NCBI GenBank assembly: GCA_019722365.1
Contig: JADFUC010002369.1
Span: 124,001 to 188,000, forward strand
Length of the DNA: 64,000 nt
Source of the DNA: Lithospermum erythrorhizon
Lineage: Eukaryota; Streptophyta; Magnoliopsida; Boraginales; Boraginaceae
Direction of reading: 5' to 3'
Shown: one piece after another, positions 1 through 12,872 of the stretch
Position numbering within the stretch: the first letter of the stretch is position 1
How the letters are laid out: each line of letters starts with the position of its first letter
Made by a program: the position numbers and the translations under genes
The notes under the pieces: model-generated
What the model saw: the letters and a program-made list of their open reading frames with translations, nothing else
Told to the model about the DNA's origin: nothing
Databases searched by the model: none

Positions 1-183
1 TACAAACTCTAGCTTGAAGACTGCTAAAAAATACTAGTTACTTGTTCTTCAAGATGCAGAAGACGTCAATTGTCAACTTATTAACACAAATGCTCATAAA
101 CAGTGCCTCAAACTCTAGCCTGAAGGCTGCTAAAAAATACTGTTACTTGTTCTTCAAGATGCAGAAGATGTCTGATTAACACG
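1..183. repeat. Tandem duplication of a roughly 105-bp unit at the left edge
   Basis: Two near-identical copies (about 1-83 and 108-183) share the strings 'actctagc.tgaag.ctgct', 'aaaaaatact' and 'ttcttcaagatgcagaaga'. They lie in what is probably an intron of the PIG-N gene whose remaining 3' exons are off the window. No coding potential is seen. Confidence 0.7.
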
Positions 184-1242
184 ATTGCATATACAAATTT
201 AAATCTAGGTAGCAGTGTAGTAGCATTAGATTCGGGTATGGGGACAAGAAAGCGAGACGAGGAAAGCGCCTAATTAAAATTTATGAATCACAGTGCGGTA
301 TGCAAATGCGAAAAATTTGAAGTCACAGGAGAGGTTCGCAAAAAATAAGATACACTTTAGTCTAAAATATAAAAAAAGTCACATAAGTCTCAAAAAAAAA
401 TGAAACACTTTAGTCTAATATCTTAAAGCTTAACCAAAAATAAGATACTCGGCGAGAGTAAACTCATTTTCAAAAATCCATTTCATCCCCAGTGAGAGGT
501 TCGCAAACTCAAGATCCCCACATCTTCCATAGAATCAAATTTATCTCCACCCGACATCCACATTTGGTTTTTGACAATATTGATCGAATTCCATTAAGTA
601 AATCCAGGAAATGAATAATAATTAGCAGGCATGCAACATAGAATATAGAAAAAAATGTGACCTTTATGGCTTTATGATTTCAAAATGAAATGCGTAGTAG
701 AGGAAAATATATGGAAACTTTTGAAAAGCGTGTGAGACAAATATATTAATATTGTGAGGGTGAAGAGTGAGAAGGTAAAATTGAAAACCTAATCCATGTT
801 TTTTTACATTTATTTTTATTCAGTTTCCTTTTATACGAGGACACTATATACACAAGAAAGCGTTTGAGAAGCGTCTAGGTAACGACTACGAAAAGTCCCC
901 ATGTGCCGCCCAAAATTCCCGCCTTGCTCGAGAGCGGGCCGGGGACGTTTCCTTGCCGTCCCCGTTCCCAGGACGTGAGACGGCAACTAATTGAAGTCCC
1001 TGTACTTCCTAGATTTAAATAGACAACAAACAACTATTTGACACAATTTAGTGTTCCCTCGCAAGCATTTTTTTGCAAGATTAGTTCTTCATCTTAAGAG
1101 TTTAGTCAGGCTTTCAGTATTTGGTTCAAGGCAGTTGACGCTTGTGACAATGTGACTAGATGGACTTCTAGAAAAAAACAAGACAGATCATCTTTACCAA
1201 CTAAGAGAACAAATCAGCGAGTGGACTCAGCAGAGAACTTAC

Positions 1243-4200
1243 ACCAGAGGGGTATTATCTGGAATTTCAGCAGGCATCAGAGTGAAAATGGATAAGAACC
1301 AGCTAGCTAACCAAATAAAAATTGGGATCCTGGACTTCCAAGGCATGATGTAATAAAGATAAATGGAAGCAGTCAGACCCATAGCTAGAAAACACCAAGT
1401 GTAAATCATTCTGTCAGTGAAGCTTTTGACCTGCACCAGGTATTAAATGAAAAATACTTCAGAAAGCATCTCTAATGATTAATAAGGAAGGATTCTTGCA
1501 ATATTCTGGGTGGACATACCAAGAGTTCGAGAAGGACCACTGATACACCACATGTACCAAAGAGATTGATGAAAAATTGAAGGTTTTTCCCTTGAAGCTT
1601 CAACCATAAAGCTTTAACAAAATCGTATTTGCTAAATATACTCGTCCACAGAAATACTGTCATAGCACAATATGCATGATAAAGAGGAGGAGAATGTTCC
1701 AGCAAGAGCAGAAAAGAAATCATTCCCATAAACAAACACCCAAACAGATATACCTGAAATAGAAGGTTCCAATATTGAAATGCAGCTATATTTTTATGAA
1801 TAAATACGTACATATAAATTCTCATGGAAGTGTTATTTATGAACACTAAACAGATGAATGAATGTGAAACAGAGTATGTTAACAATAAAACTCAAGCAAT
1901 AACTATGAATCATTGGTTCATTGAGTTTGGTGTTTCTTTTTTTAACATCTGCAAATGTGGAATACATAGATATATCTCATTGTTATTGCATGAGTTGTAT
2001 TGATACCATACATGGCTGTTTATTCTACAGTTGCAGATGTTAACTAAGAAACACTAAACACAATGACTCTCCACCAAGAGTTGCTAAATGAAGTTTGTCG
2101 GTTATCTGCTAGAGCTTAATTTGCTTTCCTAAACCATAACGTATCTACAAAATTACAAAAGAACAAAATAATTATTTCCTTACCTTATATTCATGATTCA
2201 ACAATTACTGTCTTAACAAAGTACAGGTATGTAAGTTTCTTAAGTTTATTTTGTGAATTAACCCATAAAGAAAACTCTTTAGTACCAAGATTCACATATG
2301 TTCTTAACTAAATATTTTGAAATGAACTGCTTTATAGCCAATATATTTATGACCAAGTACTACATTCAGGCGTAGATACTAGCTTCTAATACCTTTTTAA
2401 TTCTTTTTCTCAGGTAGACCACTCGCTCCTTGCCAAGGAAATTTCCTGGTAAAGATGTGTAAGACTGCAACACATGAAGTACAATATAGATCATCCAACC
2501 AATGTATCCGAATGTGATCACAGCCATCAGCATAAACCAGTCATAAGTTTGAAAATAATGGAGTCCTTCCAATGCTAAGCTTCTGAGATTCTCTGAGAGT
2601 TTCAATGCAGCTTCGTAGTCTCTTAGAGACACCAGAGAATTCAATTTGATCAACCTGATAAGAAATGGTTAGCTAGGGGTTTGAAAGGCTTGAAATTGAG
2701 TGAATGTGATTGTTTCAATTCTAATTTGTGTCAAGGAAACTGCACGAGAAAGAGAGCTTAACTCCCCATAACATAAACAATACTTATGGATTACTAATGG
2801 AAGCAGGGTCCAAATAAAAAGCCATAATTCATAGAGCATGGAAAGCATAACTATTTATGACCAAAGAGGAAGATAATCATATAGGCAGGACAAAAGATTA
2901 GTGAAATCATCTGCCCACATTATTGAATGGATCTACCAAGATGAAATTCGATGATCAAATTACTGAGTTGTGCCTTTATCGACTTCGCTTAAAGTTTCTT
3001 TGGACACATTAGTACTACGATATTGTAGAAGTATCTTTAACAGTTTATTGAGTTTATCAAACAGCGTTTGTTTTGGAAATAATGCAATAACTACTCCAAT
3101 ACTTAAAAATTTGTCATGCTTCTTTTTCTATGTTTACACTTGACTAGGAGAGAAACATACTTACCAATTATAAATATCTTTATACAATGTGTAGAATACA
3201 AAAACGACACTTGCAAAAGATCAGAGGGAGTTTTAATTTGTCATAAATTTCCTGGTTTTCCCTTTTTTAACATGAGCAAAATTTTAAGTTTGTAGGAAAA
3301 AAGGTATAAAAAACAACTAAGAATAATACTATGACAAATAATGAGGATTGGATCAAGTAGATAAGAACTCAATTGAACAAGATAAGTAAAGATCTTATAA
3401 TCAAGTAACCAAATCAATTGGTCCTGTGTTAATCAATAGGATACTTGACTTCTGGAGAAACTGACTAAGAATTTCCTTCGTATTGGCTAGCACTGCTTCA
3501 ACTTTACTCCTACCGGATTAAAAGCAAGGGAACGATGCTTAACATTCTCAAAGCAAGCCCGATGCGATAGAGATTAAGAACATGGAACTTACCTTATCAA
3601 AGCTCACATAACCTAGTGGCCAATTGCCCTTGAGAGTTAACGAGGACATGGCGAACCAAGAAGAAGAGTGGGGCTGTGAGACATATTATAGGCATTAGAG
3701 CTTTAAAAGTGGTATTTCAGAATATACATTTGTAGCTCAAGAAAATATTTTGAAAACAAAACAAGAAATTCCACAACCATTAGAGGGGCAATATCGGCTT
3801 GATTCGCGTCCATACCATGCCATTAAACTGATCGAGGAAGGTGTTGGCGTGTCGTACATGTTCATCAACAAACCGAGCATGATTATCATGGTTGTGATGG
3901 CTAGAAATTGGCATAGGATGCTTAATACCAGCTCCCAGAAACAACTAGAGGAGCGATAAATTCACATATGCTGAATACGGTATTCAAACTTCCTTTGAGT
4001 GTACCTTTGTCACTCATTCCATGATCAGCAGTGAAGATGTATGACGTCAAATTATCCTTAAAGAAATCTTGAAGAAGGTTGTAAACTCTTTCAGCAATAC
4101 TGTCAACAACCTTTACATTGTTGAGATAGATGGATGAAAAGGGCCGATGAGCATGACCATTTGAATCGCAACCGAGAAGATGCAAGAATATCACCAGATT

Positions 4201-6106
4201 ATCTTGTTGAAGCAACTGTTTCAGTTTCATATCTTCATTTGACCTATTCAAAAGGCTCTTGAATTCATCAAAAGACCACTCATCCAAAAACGATGCATCT
4301 GCATGAACACTCATGAATTGATAAAACATTAAACTTAAGAATTCATCCATTGAAAAGTCGAAACAGCGATCTAGCATGTCTGTCTGCAAGCTAATAGTAT
4401 CCATAAGGAGCTCTCACCATCAAATTGCAAGTCGAAACTAACTACGTTCATATTTGTTTTTATGGAATGGGGTATGAAGAAAGGGATATCGCAAAGGGCA
4501 TATGAAGATACATCATACATAAAAATTTCATTCCCGAAAAAGGGAACCAATATTTCTATAATAGCAATTTCTAAAATCTTATACTCATATCTAATGGTAC
4601 TCTAGCTTGCCCAATCAGACATGACAAGGACTTGAAGTTTGTAAATTCATATAAGATAGGTGCATAAAGCTACAGTAACGTAACAAGCTAGAGTTTTATC
4701 AAGAGAAAGTAAAACATACCAGTAGCAAAATCTTCATAATCGTGAGGATACGATTTCCATGTACTATGTGGCAATGCACCACAGAATATTGGAACAATAT
4801 CTGGACTACCAAATGCAAAAGTATGTCGGCTCCTATTGAATACTGAATCAAACTCCACAGGATTTGCTTTCCATCCTAAATTACATTTACAAAAGCTATA
4901 AATGTATGGGTACAATAACTCGACACCCAATTGAACTGCACCAAATTTTTCAAAATAAGGAGTACTCAGCTGTAAAGGAAATCAAACCTTTTGTCACTGC
5001 ACTAGGGTCCTCATAAAACCCAGCAATAATAGCAACATGTCCTGGTCTAGATTCTGTAGGAGGCCGAGCATGTGACACTCCCCAGCGCCCTCTTTCCTTA
5101 ATTACACTCCTTAAAAACGGAGCTCTATAATTCCCTTCAGAATCCGGCTCATAAAACTTGTCTGCTCGTAAACCATCAGCTGCAGCAGTGACATGGAATT
5201 TTCAGGTGAAAACAGTCAATACAGCATAATTACTAAAAAATCACCAATGTTGCTTCATAATTTCTCATCAAGTCAAAGATTTTTTATCATCTGCCTCTTG
5301 GGTATAGTGGGAAAGATCAAAATGAACCTATGCTTCCTAAGCTTCCATCTATTGCAAAGTAGTAGGTAGTCTTTGCATTTAATCTTGGGTCAATTCAGAA
5401 ATCGGTTAAAGTTACGAACAATCCGGCTCCCCCTACCCGCTTAGGTGGAGCCCTATCAAAGGCATTAGAACATGTTGATGGTATGGCATCACATCGGCAT
5501 GTAATCGAACATCTTGTCAGCATAAAACAAAGTACTAATTTATACAAACATAGCATCATACTGGAATGGAACACCTTTTCAGCATCGAGGTATGTGTAAA
5601 TTAAGACAATGCAGCATCAAAAATACACATAACTTCACATAGGTATATAATCAAACACCATGTGAACATCACACAAAGTACAAAAAAACACACATAACTT
5701 CACATAGGCATATAATCAAACACCTTATCGACATCACAGAAACAACAAATTTCCACAATACATCATCAAAACACACATAAGTTCACATGGGCATATAATC
5801 AAACACCTTGCAAGCATCCAAGAACCCAAAAATACAGGCATTCCCACCTACGAAAAGCACGAGGCGGTTGGCGGGGGGAGTGAACCTTGGCTTCACAGGC
5901 TCCATTCCATGCACAATTGGGGATTTGAAATAAATATCAAAGATGCTGAGCATGTAAACAGCGTGGAGTACAACTCCGAGTATGACAAGCCATTTCTCTT
6001 TAGCTTGAAGCCATTTTCGTTTGGTTTGAATGAGGTTTGATTCTGATATTTTATTACCCAATATTCCATCGCTTCCTCTCATGCTTTTGGTAATCAGATC
6101 GACCAA
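1243..6106 (-). pseudogene. GPI ethanolamine phosphate transferase 1 (PIG-N/MCD4-like), partial at the window edge, one exon degraded
   Basis: PIG-N adds phosphoethanolamine to the first mannose of the GPI anchor in the ER membrane. Exons seen, in gene order: 5848-6106 (cytosolic tail and first membrane span; start at 6106, or 6082 'MRGSDGILG'), 4988-5179 (nucleophile region, '[13 protein letters not shown]'), 4720-4875, 4005-4298 ('LGCDSNGHAHRP', then 'TADHGMSDKG'), a damaged exon at about 3770-4000, a short exon near 3430-3510 ('VEAVLANTKEIL'), 2393-2654, 1520-1753 and 1243-1430 (membrane spans). The last visible exon ends at a good donor (GTAAGT), so the gene continues left of base 1. In the damaged exon the expected HGDGHP metal-ligand stretch is unrecognisable and the frame shifts several times before 'NQADIAPLM'. 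All other exons read cleanly. It is therefore either a recent pseudogene or a local sequence error; the family assignment is firm. Confidence 0.85.
5330..5470. mobile_element. Possible SINE-like fragment in PIG-N intron 1
   Basis: A short stretch with 'attcagaaatcgg' and 'ccggctccccctaccc' resembles the conserved part of Au-type plant SINEs, also suggested at 60,980-61,130. The match is from memory of the motif and is weak. No terminal repeat was identified. Confidence 0.25.
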
Positions 6107-7305
6107 AAGAACAAGGTTTATTGCATATATTATGTTAAACCCACATCTAGGGGTTTAAGTTATGGTTAAATTATGTAATTGAACATAAAGTTAATCATTA
6201 AATCACTTTAATATCTAGTATTTCTTCCACCTCTAACGAATTGTCTATTTTGTTTTTTTAATGATTAAAATTACTAAAATTTGATGTTTTAATTGATTCG
6301 TATCATTTTGATTTGAGTCAAAGAAGTGAGATTGTGTTATAATGTAAAATCAATATATTTGATTGGGAAAAAAAAAGTTAGATTGTCTTGATGATAAATT
6401 ATGCAAATTCATGCATAGTTAAATTATTCAGTAATTAATGGGTCCAACATTTTATCACTAAAATCTTGATAATTTGGCCCTTGAAGTATGATTATTGATT
6501 ACCAAAGGCATTTAGCCTAACGGTTCTATTCAAAAGCACTATATTAATTTTTGCGTCAATGTCACGACTATTGATATGCTATCTCAGCCTGAGTAGCTTA
6601 TATTTTTTATTTTTTGATGTGAAACTTTAATTATCAATTAAGTACTGCAGTAGTGAATTTTAATCATATATGTCTAATCTCGTGTGGTTGCTTTTATCCA
6701 TAGATATATTTTCCTTAATTATCTCATTAAAATAACAAAATGATGACATTGGATTACGTGCTTGAGCAACAACGGATCATCGAGTTTGTAGGATTTTTTG
6801 AAAAGTACTTATTTAAGTTCAAGTTATACCCCAAGAAGGTAAAGATGCCCTTTCTACTTGGGTATATCTTATACTCTTTGTACAGTATGTGATTACTAAT
6901 TTAAGTTTTTGTAATATATAGTATAACTTTTAGATGAGGTACTATTTTTTTTTGATAAGTAACAATATTATCAAACAAACATCACTCCTATGTTTGGTTC
7001 ATCACATTCAAGGGCTCAAGGCTAGAAGGATTCCACAATCCACACCCTAGTTCCTGCATACTTTTGCTTGCCCATAAGTGAAAATAGCAAGGATCTATGT
7101 ACTAACATAAATACAGCTTGGAGAAGCAATACTACTCACTACTCAGTGTTCTACTCTCCCCCCAGCAGACACCAGCAACTTCAGAAACAGAGTTCCCTTA
7201 CAGCTAAACAAACCACAAAACTCTAAAGTTGGTAAAGCATTAGGAAGCATATACCGATCAAACAACACGACGTTAAATCCGACAAAGCTAACAAAAACAT
7301 TTGTG
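6107..7305. other. Intergenic, AT-rich, no gene seen
   Basis: This stretch lies between the 5' end of the PIG-N gene and the 3' end of the RNase H gene, both on the minus strand. It therefore holds the PIG-N promoter and the RNase H terminator region. I see no ORF, RNA gene or recognisable transposon in it. Confidence 0.6.
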
Positions 7306-10300
7306 CTATTTCATTTCACAATCGGCTTGGATTTCGCCATCTGCATAACAGTAAGTCAATCTTCGATTATTGGCTGGACAATAAAGAATAAACAAGGATG
7401 CAAGGGAAAAGGGCATGTGCTACATGAACTTACTCTTTATATGGACTGCTTCATTTGCTTGAAGATCGGCATCCTTATTAAATTCCTATAAACAATTACA
7501 GAACTTGAATATTAGGAGTTTGAAGAATATGAATGGGAAAGACCAAGATCCTCACTAAGATTATGTTTGTGGTAACATACTCTATCTATATGCTTGATCT
7601 GGAAAGATACGAACTGCTCCTTGAGTTCCTTGGCCACCTTGCACAATTCGGCCATATTTTGGTTTTTGGTTTTCCACAAGCCTTGAATCTAATAGTGAAA
7701 AAATCTCCACTGTCATTACGTAGTAACACCCGTAGCCTTGTGGAATACAAAGTCCAAGAGATGCATATATACACATTAACAAGGGTAAATTACACTAGGT
7801 CTGTTGGTGAAATATTCCCCCCATCACTAAGAGATTGACAATATTGAAGTTCCATATCTGACCGTTTAAACTATGAACTCATGTATTTAAATAAGTTATA
7901 CGTGGAAAAATACATCAATAAATAATATTTTCAATGTATTTTACAACATAACTTTGGTTCAAATCTAAGTTACGAGTCTCTAATAAGACCTCAAAGTTTG
8001 TTAAGTTTGCACACCAAAAAGCCCATGAGGCAAATTTGTTAAAAGGATACTGGCAAAGAAAAGATGTCCTGGGGGGAAACTTGAAGGGTGTCAATAGTTT
8101 GAGGGGTAATAGTGAAATTAAGTCTCATAAGAAACATAACACAAGTATGGTGGCATAATTTTACCTCTATCATTGCTTATTCAAAAAGTGAGCAACAGGC
8201 TATAGGTAGAATACATAATTTCTTAATCATCAAATTTGTATCGAACATAAAAACATAAGCATCTGTAATTACATCTCATAAGAAAGAGAAGACGCGGTCA
8301 ATTCCTTAGCGACAACATATTACCACCCCAAACCCCAAAGAGAATGATCCATCATACATTTAATCAATCTAAAATGTTGGTCTCTGGTTTTCTAGGAGCG
8401 GACAAATTTGAAAAAAGACAACATATAAAGATAATTCAAGAAAAGCAAGTTTAAAATAGCTTCAAGAAAGACAAAAAATTGATCGAACCTGCATGCAAAC
8501 AAGTTTAGAATCTCCTTGAACGGTTATGTGCTTAAATCCCTTCTGTAGTGCGTACTTCAACCCCAAGATGAGCCCTCGGTATTCAGAAACATTATTTGTT
8601 GCAATTCCTAACCCTTCCCGCAATCGGAAAACCTAAAATCCAAATGCAGAGTTCAGAACACGAAAAATTAAATAAATAAAGCAGTTTTGTTTAAAAGCAG
8701 AGAACGAGTAGAATACTCTTCCATCCCCAACACGTAATACAGCTCCTGCACCAGCTAATCCTGGATTTCCCTTTGAAGCACCATCGAATTCCATGGTGCA
8801 AGAAGGCTGAATAAGAAGTAAATTCAGAATGCAACCAAATATTTATTTCCAAGCAAGTTGTTTGCCTTTGTAGCAGTGAATTTAATCCTGTGAGCTGAAA
8901 TTGATTTTAGTATCTCAGCTGCACACTAATTATATAGTGTAGCAGTTCGTCATTCCTAAACTCCATCTCTGTGTTCTGAATTATAAGTTGAATTAGTCAA
9001 TAAGACAGTCTGGAAAACAATTAATGGAAGCTGGCCTTCCTCTAGCAGATCAAGCACAGAAGAACAGTGTCAGACAATGATTTTGTGAGGAAAATGTTAT
9101 CGCATCGAACAACAATCGAACTCTATACAAGTTAATAGTTCTGAATCCCTCTAATTAACGTATCTTTATAATATATGACCTCAAGATGCACTTACACAAT
9201 ACGACACTGGAGCAACATCAAGGAAGTTATCTAATTTGGCATGCTTAGCCTGGTGAAACGTTGAACCTGATCCAGGGTAAGCCTGTAAATAAGGTAGAAC
9301 ATGAATTTGTGGTTAATAAAATGAAAGATAAAGTACCGAAGCCTGCATTTTAAGTATATATCATTCAAGGACAGTACATATGCATACTTAAGACATAAAT
9401 GTGTTGTTAAATGTACAATTTTCAATTACAGTCATCACCTGCATCCTTTTCTCAGGAGTATTTGTGACAGTTGCTTTATCTTTAGAGTTATGAGAGGAAT
9501 TTGGCTGCTGAAAATAACCAAGACAGTGAAATATAATCAGAAGCAATGGTAAATTTGTGTTTTGCTACAAGATCTGATACATTTGGGGTTCAATTTGTGC
9601 AGTACAAAAAATCTGAAAAACATGTGAGAATTCGAATTCTTATAATAAGAGAACTCCATGCAAGAAGAACAGTGGTAGATCTTGACCAAAAAAAGGGGTT
9701 GGGGCAAATTTTTATTGTAACATTGAAAATATCACATTTCACTCTTCAGTATTTGTCTTAATATGACATGCTTCTAACAAGGACCCTTTAGAGAATATTA
9801 TGGATTAGATTGTTGAAAACATCACCAATTAATCAGATGGAAGATACATGAATTCTTAAAATATACGACAAGCACAACATGCCTCAATACCTCTGAAGAG
9901 GCTCCCGCCGACATGACCCCTCAGTAGTAAAAACGATTAGACGTCTCCTCTTCAAGAGAGAAGGGAGAAAAGGTTCCCTGGACAAATCTAGCTACCCTCA
10001 GCTCCGAGGCACACTAAATACATTAACATAAAAGCTAAATTTAACTACATGTTGCAGATATGAACCTTACATAGTGCTGTTGTGAGTTTGAAATTTAATC
10101 AGCCAGTTAAAAAATGGAAAAACAGAAAACACATAATATAGGTCCTTTTGTAAGCTCAAGATGTACTGAACCAGTAGAGAAATGGCAACAGCGAAAGCAC
10201 AGAATATAGGTCCTTCTGTAAGCTCAAGATGTACTGAGACAGTAAATAAATGGAGCAACGGAAAACTGAGAATATATGCGAAAGAACAAGTGTCTCACCC

Positions 10301-11252
10301 GGAAAGGGCAGGGGATAACTTGGCCAAAGAGATCGTCCTGCACATCACGAGCATTGATACAATGCACGGCATTTTTAAGTCCATTAGTGGCGAGATATTC
10401 CTCAGCATCTTTAGACAGACCATACCCTTTGAATACACTTACGGAAGGATCATATCCCTAGAAACACACAAATTGGAAATTACTAAATTGAAAAAAATAG
10501 GAACTGAAGCAATTTCTACCAATCACAAATATTTAGGTCCTGGCCAGGTTTTCAGTTTTAGAACAAATAGGAACTGAAGCAACAAATTGTTATCAAAACT
10601 CCAAATAACGAATTGCAAGAATAGCACCTTTTAGCATTATTTTTGCAATTTCAGCACAAAATACAAAAACTTGCAAAAAATAACACTCTTTATATTTTTA
10701 GTACTAAAATATCCTCAACTACAAATATATTCAAATGATATAGATAGATTATGTAGATACAGATGAAGGTATTTTTGTCCCCAAAAAATATAATGTGCTA
10801 CTTTTTTAATCGCTTTTATAATTTGTGCTAATTTTGCGAGAATAGCACCTTTTAGCACTATTTCTGCAATTTTAGCACAGATTATCAAAAGTTGCAAAAA
10901 ATAGCACCATTTATATTTTTAGAACAAAATATTCCAAATACTACTACTAGATACATATCATAAAGATGGATACTATAGATACAAACAAGGTTATTACATC
11001 TCAAATGTGCGCCTTTTTATTGTTTTTATAATCTGTATTAGTTTTGCAACAAAAACGCTGAAAAAGCGCCATTTTTGCAAATATTCACATATGAAATCGA
11101 CGATTTATTACGAACAAAGAAACATAATAATCAAACAAAAAGCGAAGCCTTACAGGGGAACGGAGCATAGATTGAAGATCACTTAAGCTCTTGTAAACCC
11201 CAAAAATGTCCCCTTTTCTTACTACATAAAATTCATCCGATTCATCTCCCAT
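7306..11252 (-). CDS. RNase H family protein with N-terminal viroplasmin-type (RNase H1 N-terminal) domain
   Basis: Nine exons join in frame to 280 aa: 11154-11252, 10299-10457, 9439-9507, 9196-9282, 8717-8806, 8489-8632, 7581-7688, 7434-7485, 7306-7340. Residues about 5-75 form the domain shared by eukaryotic RNase H1 and caulimovirus transactivators ('FYVVRKGDIFGVY', 'VFKGYGLSKDAEEYL'), known to bind RNA:DNA hybrids or dsRNA. A polar linker follows, then an RNase H fold from about residue 143. The four acidic metal ligands are recognisable: D in 'MEFDGASKGNPG', E in 'NNVSEYRGL', D in 'VQGDSKLV' and D in 'EFNKDADLQANEA'. The protein likely cleaves RNA in RNA:DNA hybrids. No transit peptide is visible at this start, so a nuclear or cytosolic site is the simplest inference. 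The start Met precedes the conserved domain directly. The gene looks intact. Confidence 0.9.
10113..10283. repeat. 67-bp tandem repeat inside the RNase H gene
   Basis: Two and a half copies of a roughly 67-bp unit start near 10113, 10179 and 10247. Each begins 'aaatgg' and contains 'aatataggtcctt.tgtaag' and 'ctcaagatgtactga'. They sit in the intron just downstream, in gene direction, of exon 2. An open frame on the plus strand across this region is created by the repeat and is not a gene. Confidence 0.75.
10615..11070. repeat. Diverged direct repeats in RNase H intron 1
   Basis: Copies near 10617-10730 and 10840-10950 share 'aatagcaccttttagca' and 'cttgcaaaaaata' or close variants, with a third decayed part near 11030-11085. 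The sequence is AT-rich and non-coding, possibly decayed MITE copies. Confidence 0.6.
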
Positions 11253-11690
11253 TTTTCCAATCAAGCTAGCTGGATGGATTCAATCTATACAACATCAACA
11301 AAAATTAAATACTACCACCATTATAGTCCAATTTTGACTTTTATGGTTGACTTTTAATTTTAATCTCGAATATTTTTGCATATATCGTATAATATTTTAT
11401 GATAACTATATAAAACATAACATTTTCAACTTATTTTAGTAATAATATTATGAAAACATAATATTTCCCATTTTTTCCAATGAAGCTTTTCTAGCTGGTG
11501 GTATCAATCTAAACAACATGAGTAAAAATTTAACATTACCAACATTATTGTCCAATTTTGACTTTCTAGGTTGACTTTTTGAACTTTTAACTTATATTTT
11601 TTATATGGTATAATATTCGGTGAAAAATATATGAAATATAATATTTCAAACTTATTTTACTAATAACGAATTTGATTTAATTCGAAGTTA
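11250..11690. repeat. About 220-bp tandem duplication abutting the RNase H start codon
   Basis: Unit 1 (about 11250-11468) and unit 2 (about 11470-11690) align through 'tttttccaat.aagct', 'gtccaattttgactt' and 'cttattttagtaataa'. The first unit begins at the RNase H initiator codon, so the repeat covers its 5' UTR and proximal promoter. The copies are diverged by many substitutions and small indels, so the duplication is not recent. Confidence 0.65.
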
Positions 11691-12872
11691 CGTGAGTCAG
11701 TTAAAAAACAAACTAGAGTATCTATTACAATGGAGGTAGTATAATCTGCACATAAAACTTTTTTTTTTTAAAAGTCCAATTTTGAAATTTTATCGTTTGA
11801 CTTTTTAAATTTTGCACTGAAATAAGTATATACATGTTATTGTTTATTATTAATGATAATTTGATAAAGTATATGAGGAATTGACTTACAGTATAAATAA
11901 GAAGAGGAGAAGAAACCCTTATGAGAATTGATCGTAGAGTGAGAAATGGAACACCTCAGCTGCAAAATGTACAACAAGTTATAGCGCACTATCCTCCTCT
12001 ATTCTAGTGCCAAGCTGACTGAATTAGACATTTTTGATCGAGTCAACACGTGAATTATGGTTTGTCGCGTTTTGATAATTATTTCTTTGAAGAAATTATT
12101 TTGGATTTACTTGAATTAAATCTTGCATGATTCAACTAGATGTCGACTTAATTTGAATATTTTCATTCACAACATTTGATATTTCATATGTTAATATATA
12201 TTATTAATTTAATACTTATATGTAATATATATTGAGTGTTGAAACATGTTATAACAATAATTAATTTAATAATTGTATATAATATTTGTCGAGTCAAGTC
12301 AGATTTATGTCTTGAAATAAATTGAGATTAAAGATAATTTTGATATTTGGTTTGAATAACCGAATAAAGCATTTAAGTCGAGTTATGTGAGTCGAAATAT
12401 ATTGGTTCTTTTATTCAATTCTAGTGCCCCTCTATTGAAAGCTCAATAAGTTAAAGTACTTAACTAATGCCTTTGTATTTGAAGCTTTATCAAACGTATA
12501 AGGTGCACTCGTGGAGAATGATTCATTATATTTTGATTGATGTGGGAATAATTATTAATGGCATAAGCTAATTATGCAGTGACAATAAGATTTTGGTTCG
12601 AGAATGTAAAACTAGAGTCGAACAATGTTAGCTATGTTAGAATTTGGTTTGAGTATGTAAAAGGATAGCCAAACAATGTGAATGTCAAGAGGAGGCAAAT
12701 TGGCTTTGAGTAAATTCCTTATCATAGAAGCTATGAACAACAGAATTGGCACAAACAAGAAGAGAGCTATGGTATTTTAATTAAGCTCCATCGCAACAAT
12801 CTATTGGAAGTTCAAAATAAACAAGAATGTAAAACGGGACTACAACCGCTTCAAGACCGAACAGTGAGAAGA
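11691..12872. other. Intergenic, AT-rich; one small tandem duplication
   Basis: No gene is seen. Near 12590-12685 a roughly 45-bp unit ('ttggtt.gagaatgtaaaa' and 'ttggtttgagtatgtaaaa') occurs twice. The stretch separates the RNase H promoter from the 3' end of the 2H-phosphoesterase gene. Confidence 0.5.

Noticed and set aside
3750..3959. 69-aa plus-strand open frame
   Set aside because: It lies opposite the damaged PIG-N exon; the minus strand carries recognisable PIG-N motifs.
7533..7838. 101-aa plus-strand open frame
   Set aside because: Antisense to the RNase H exon at 7581-7688, which splices in frame with its neighbours.
10182..10577. 131-aa plus-strand open frame
   Set aside because: It is antisense to RNase H exon 2 and the adjoining 67-bp tandem repeat; the minus strand reads a conserved domain with proper splice sites.
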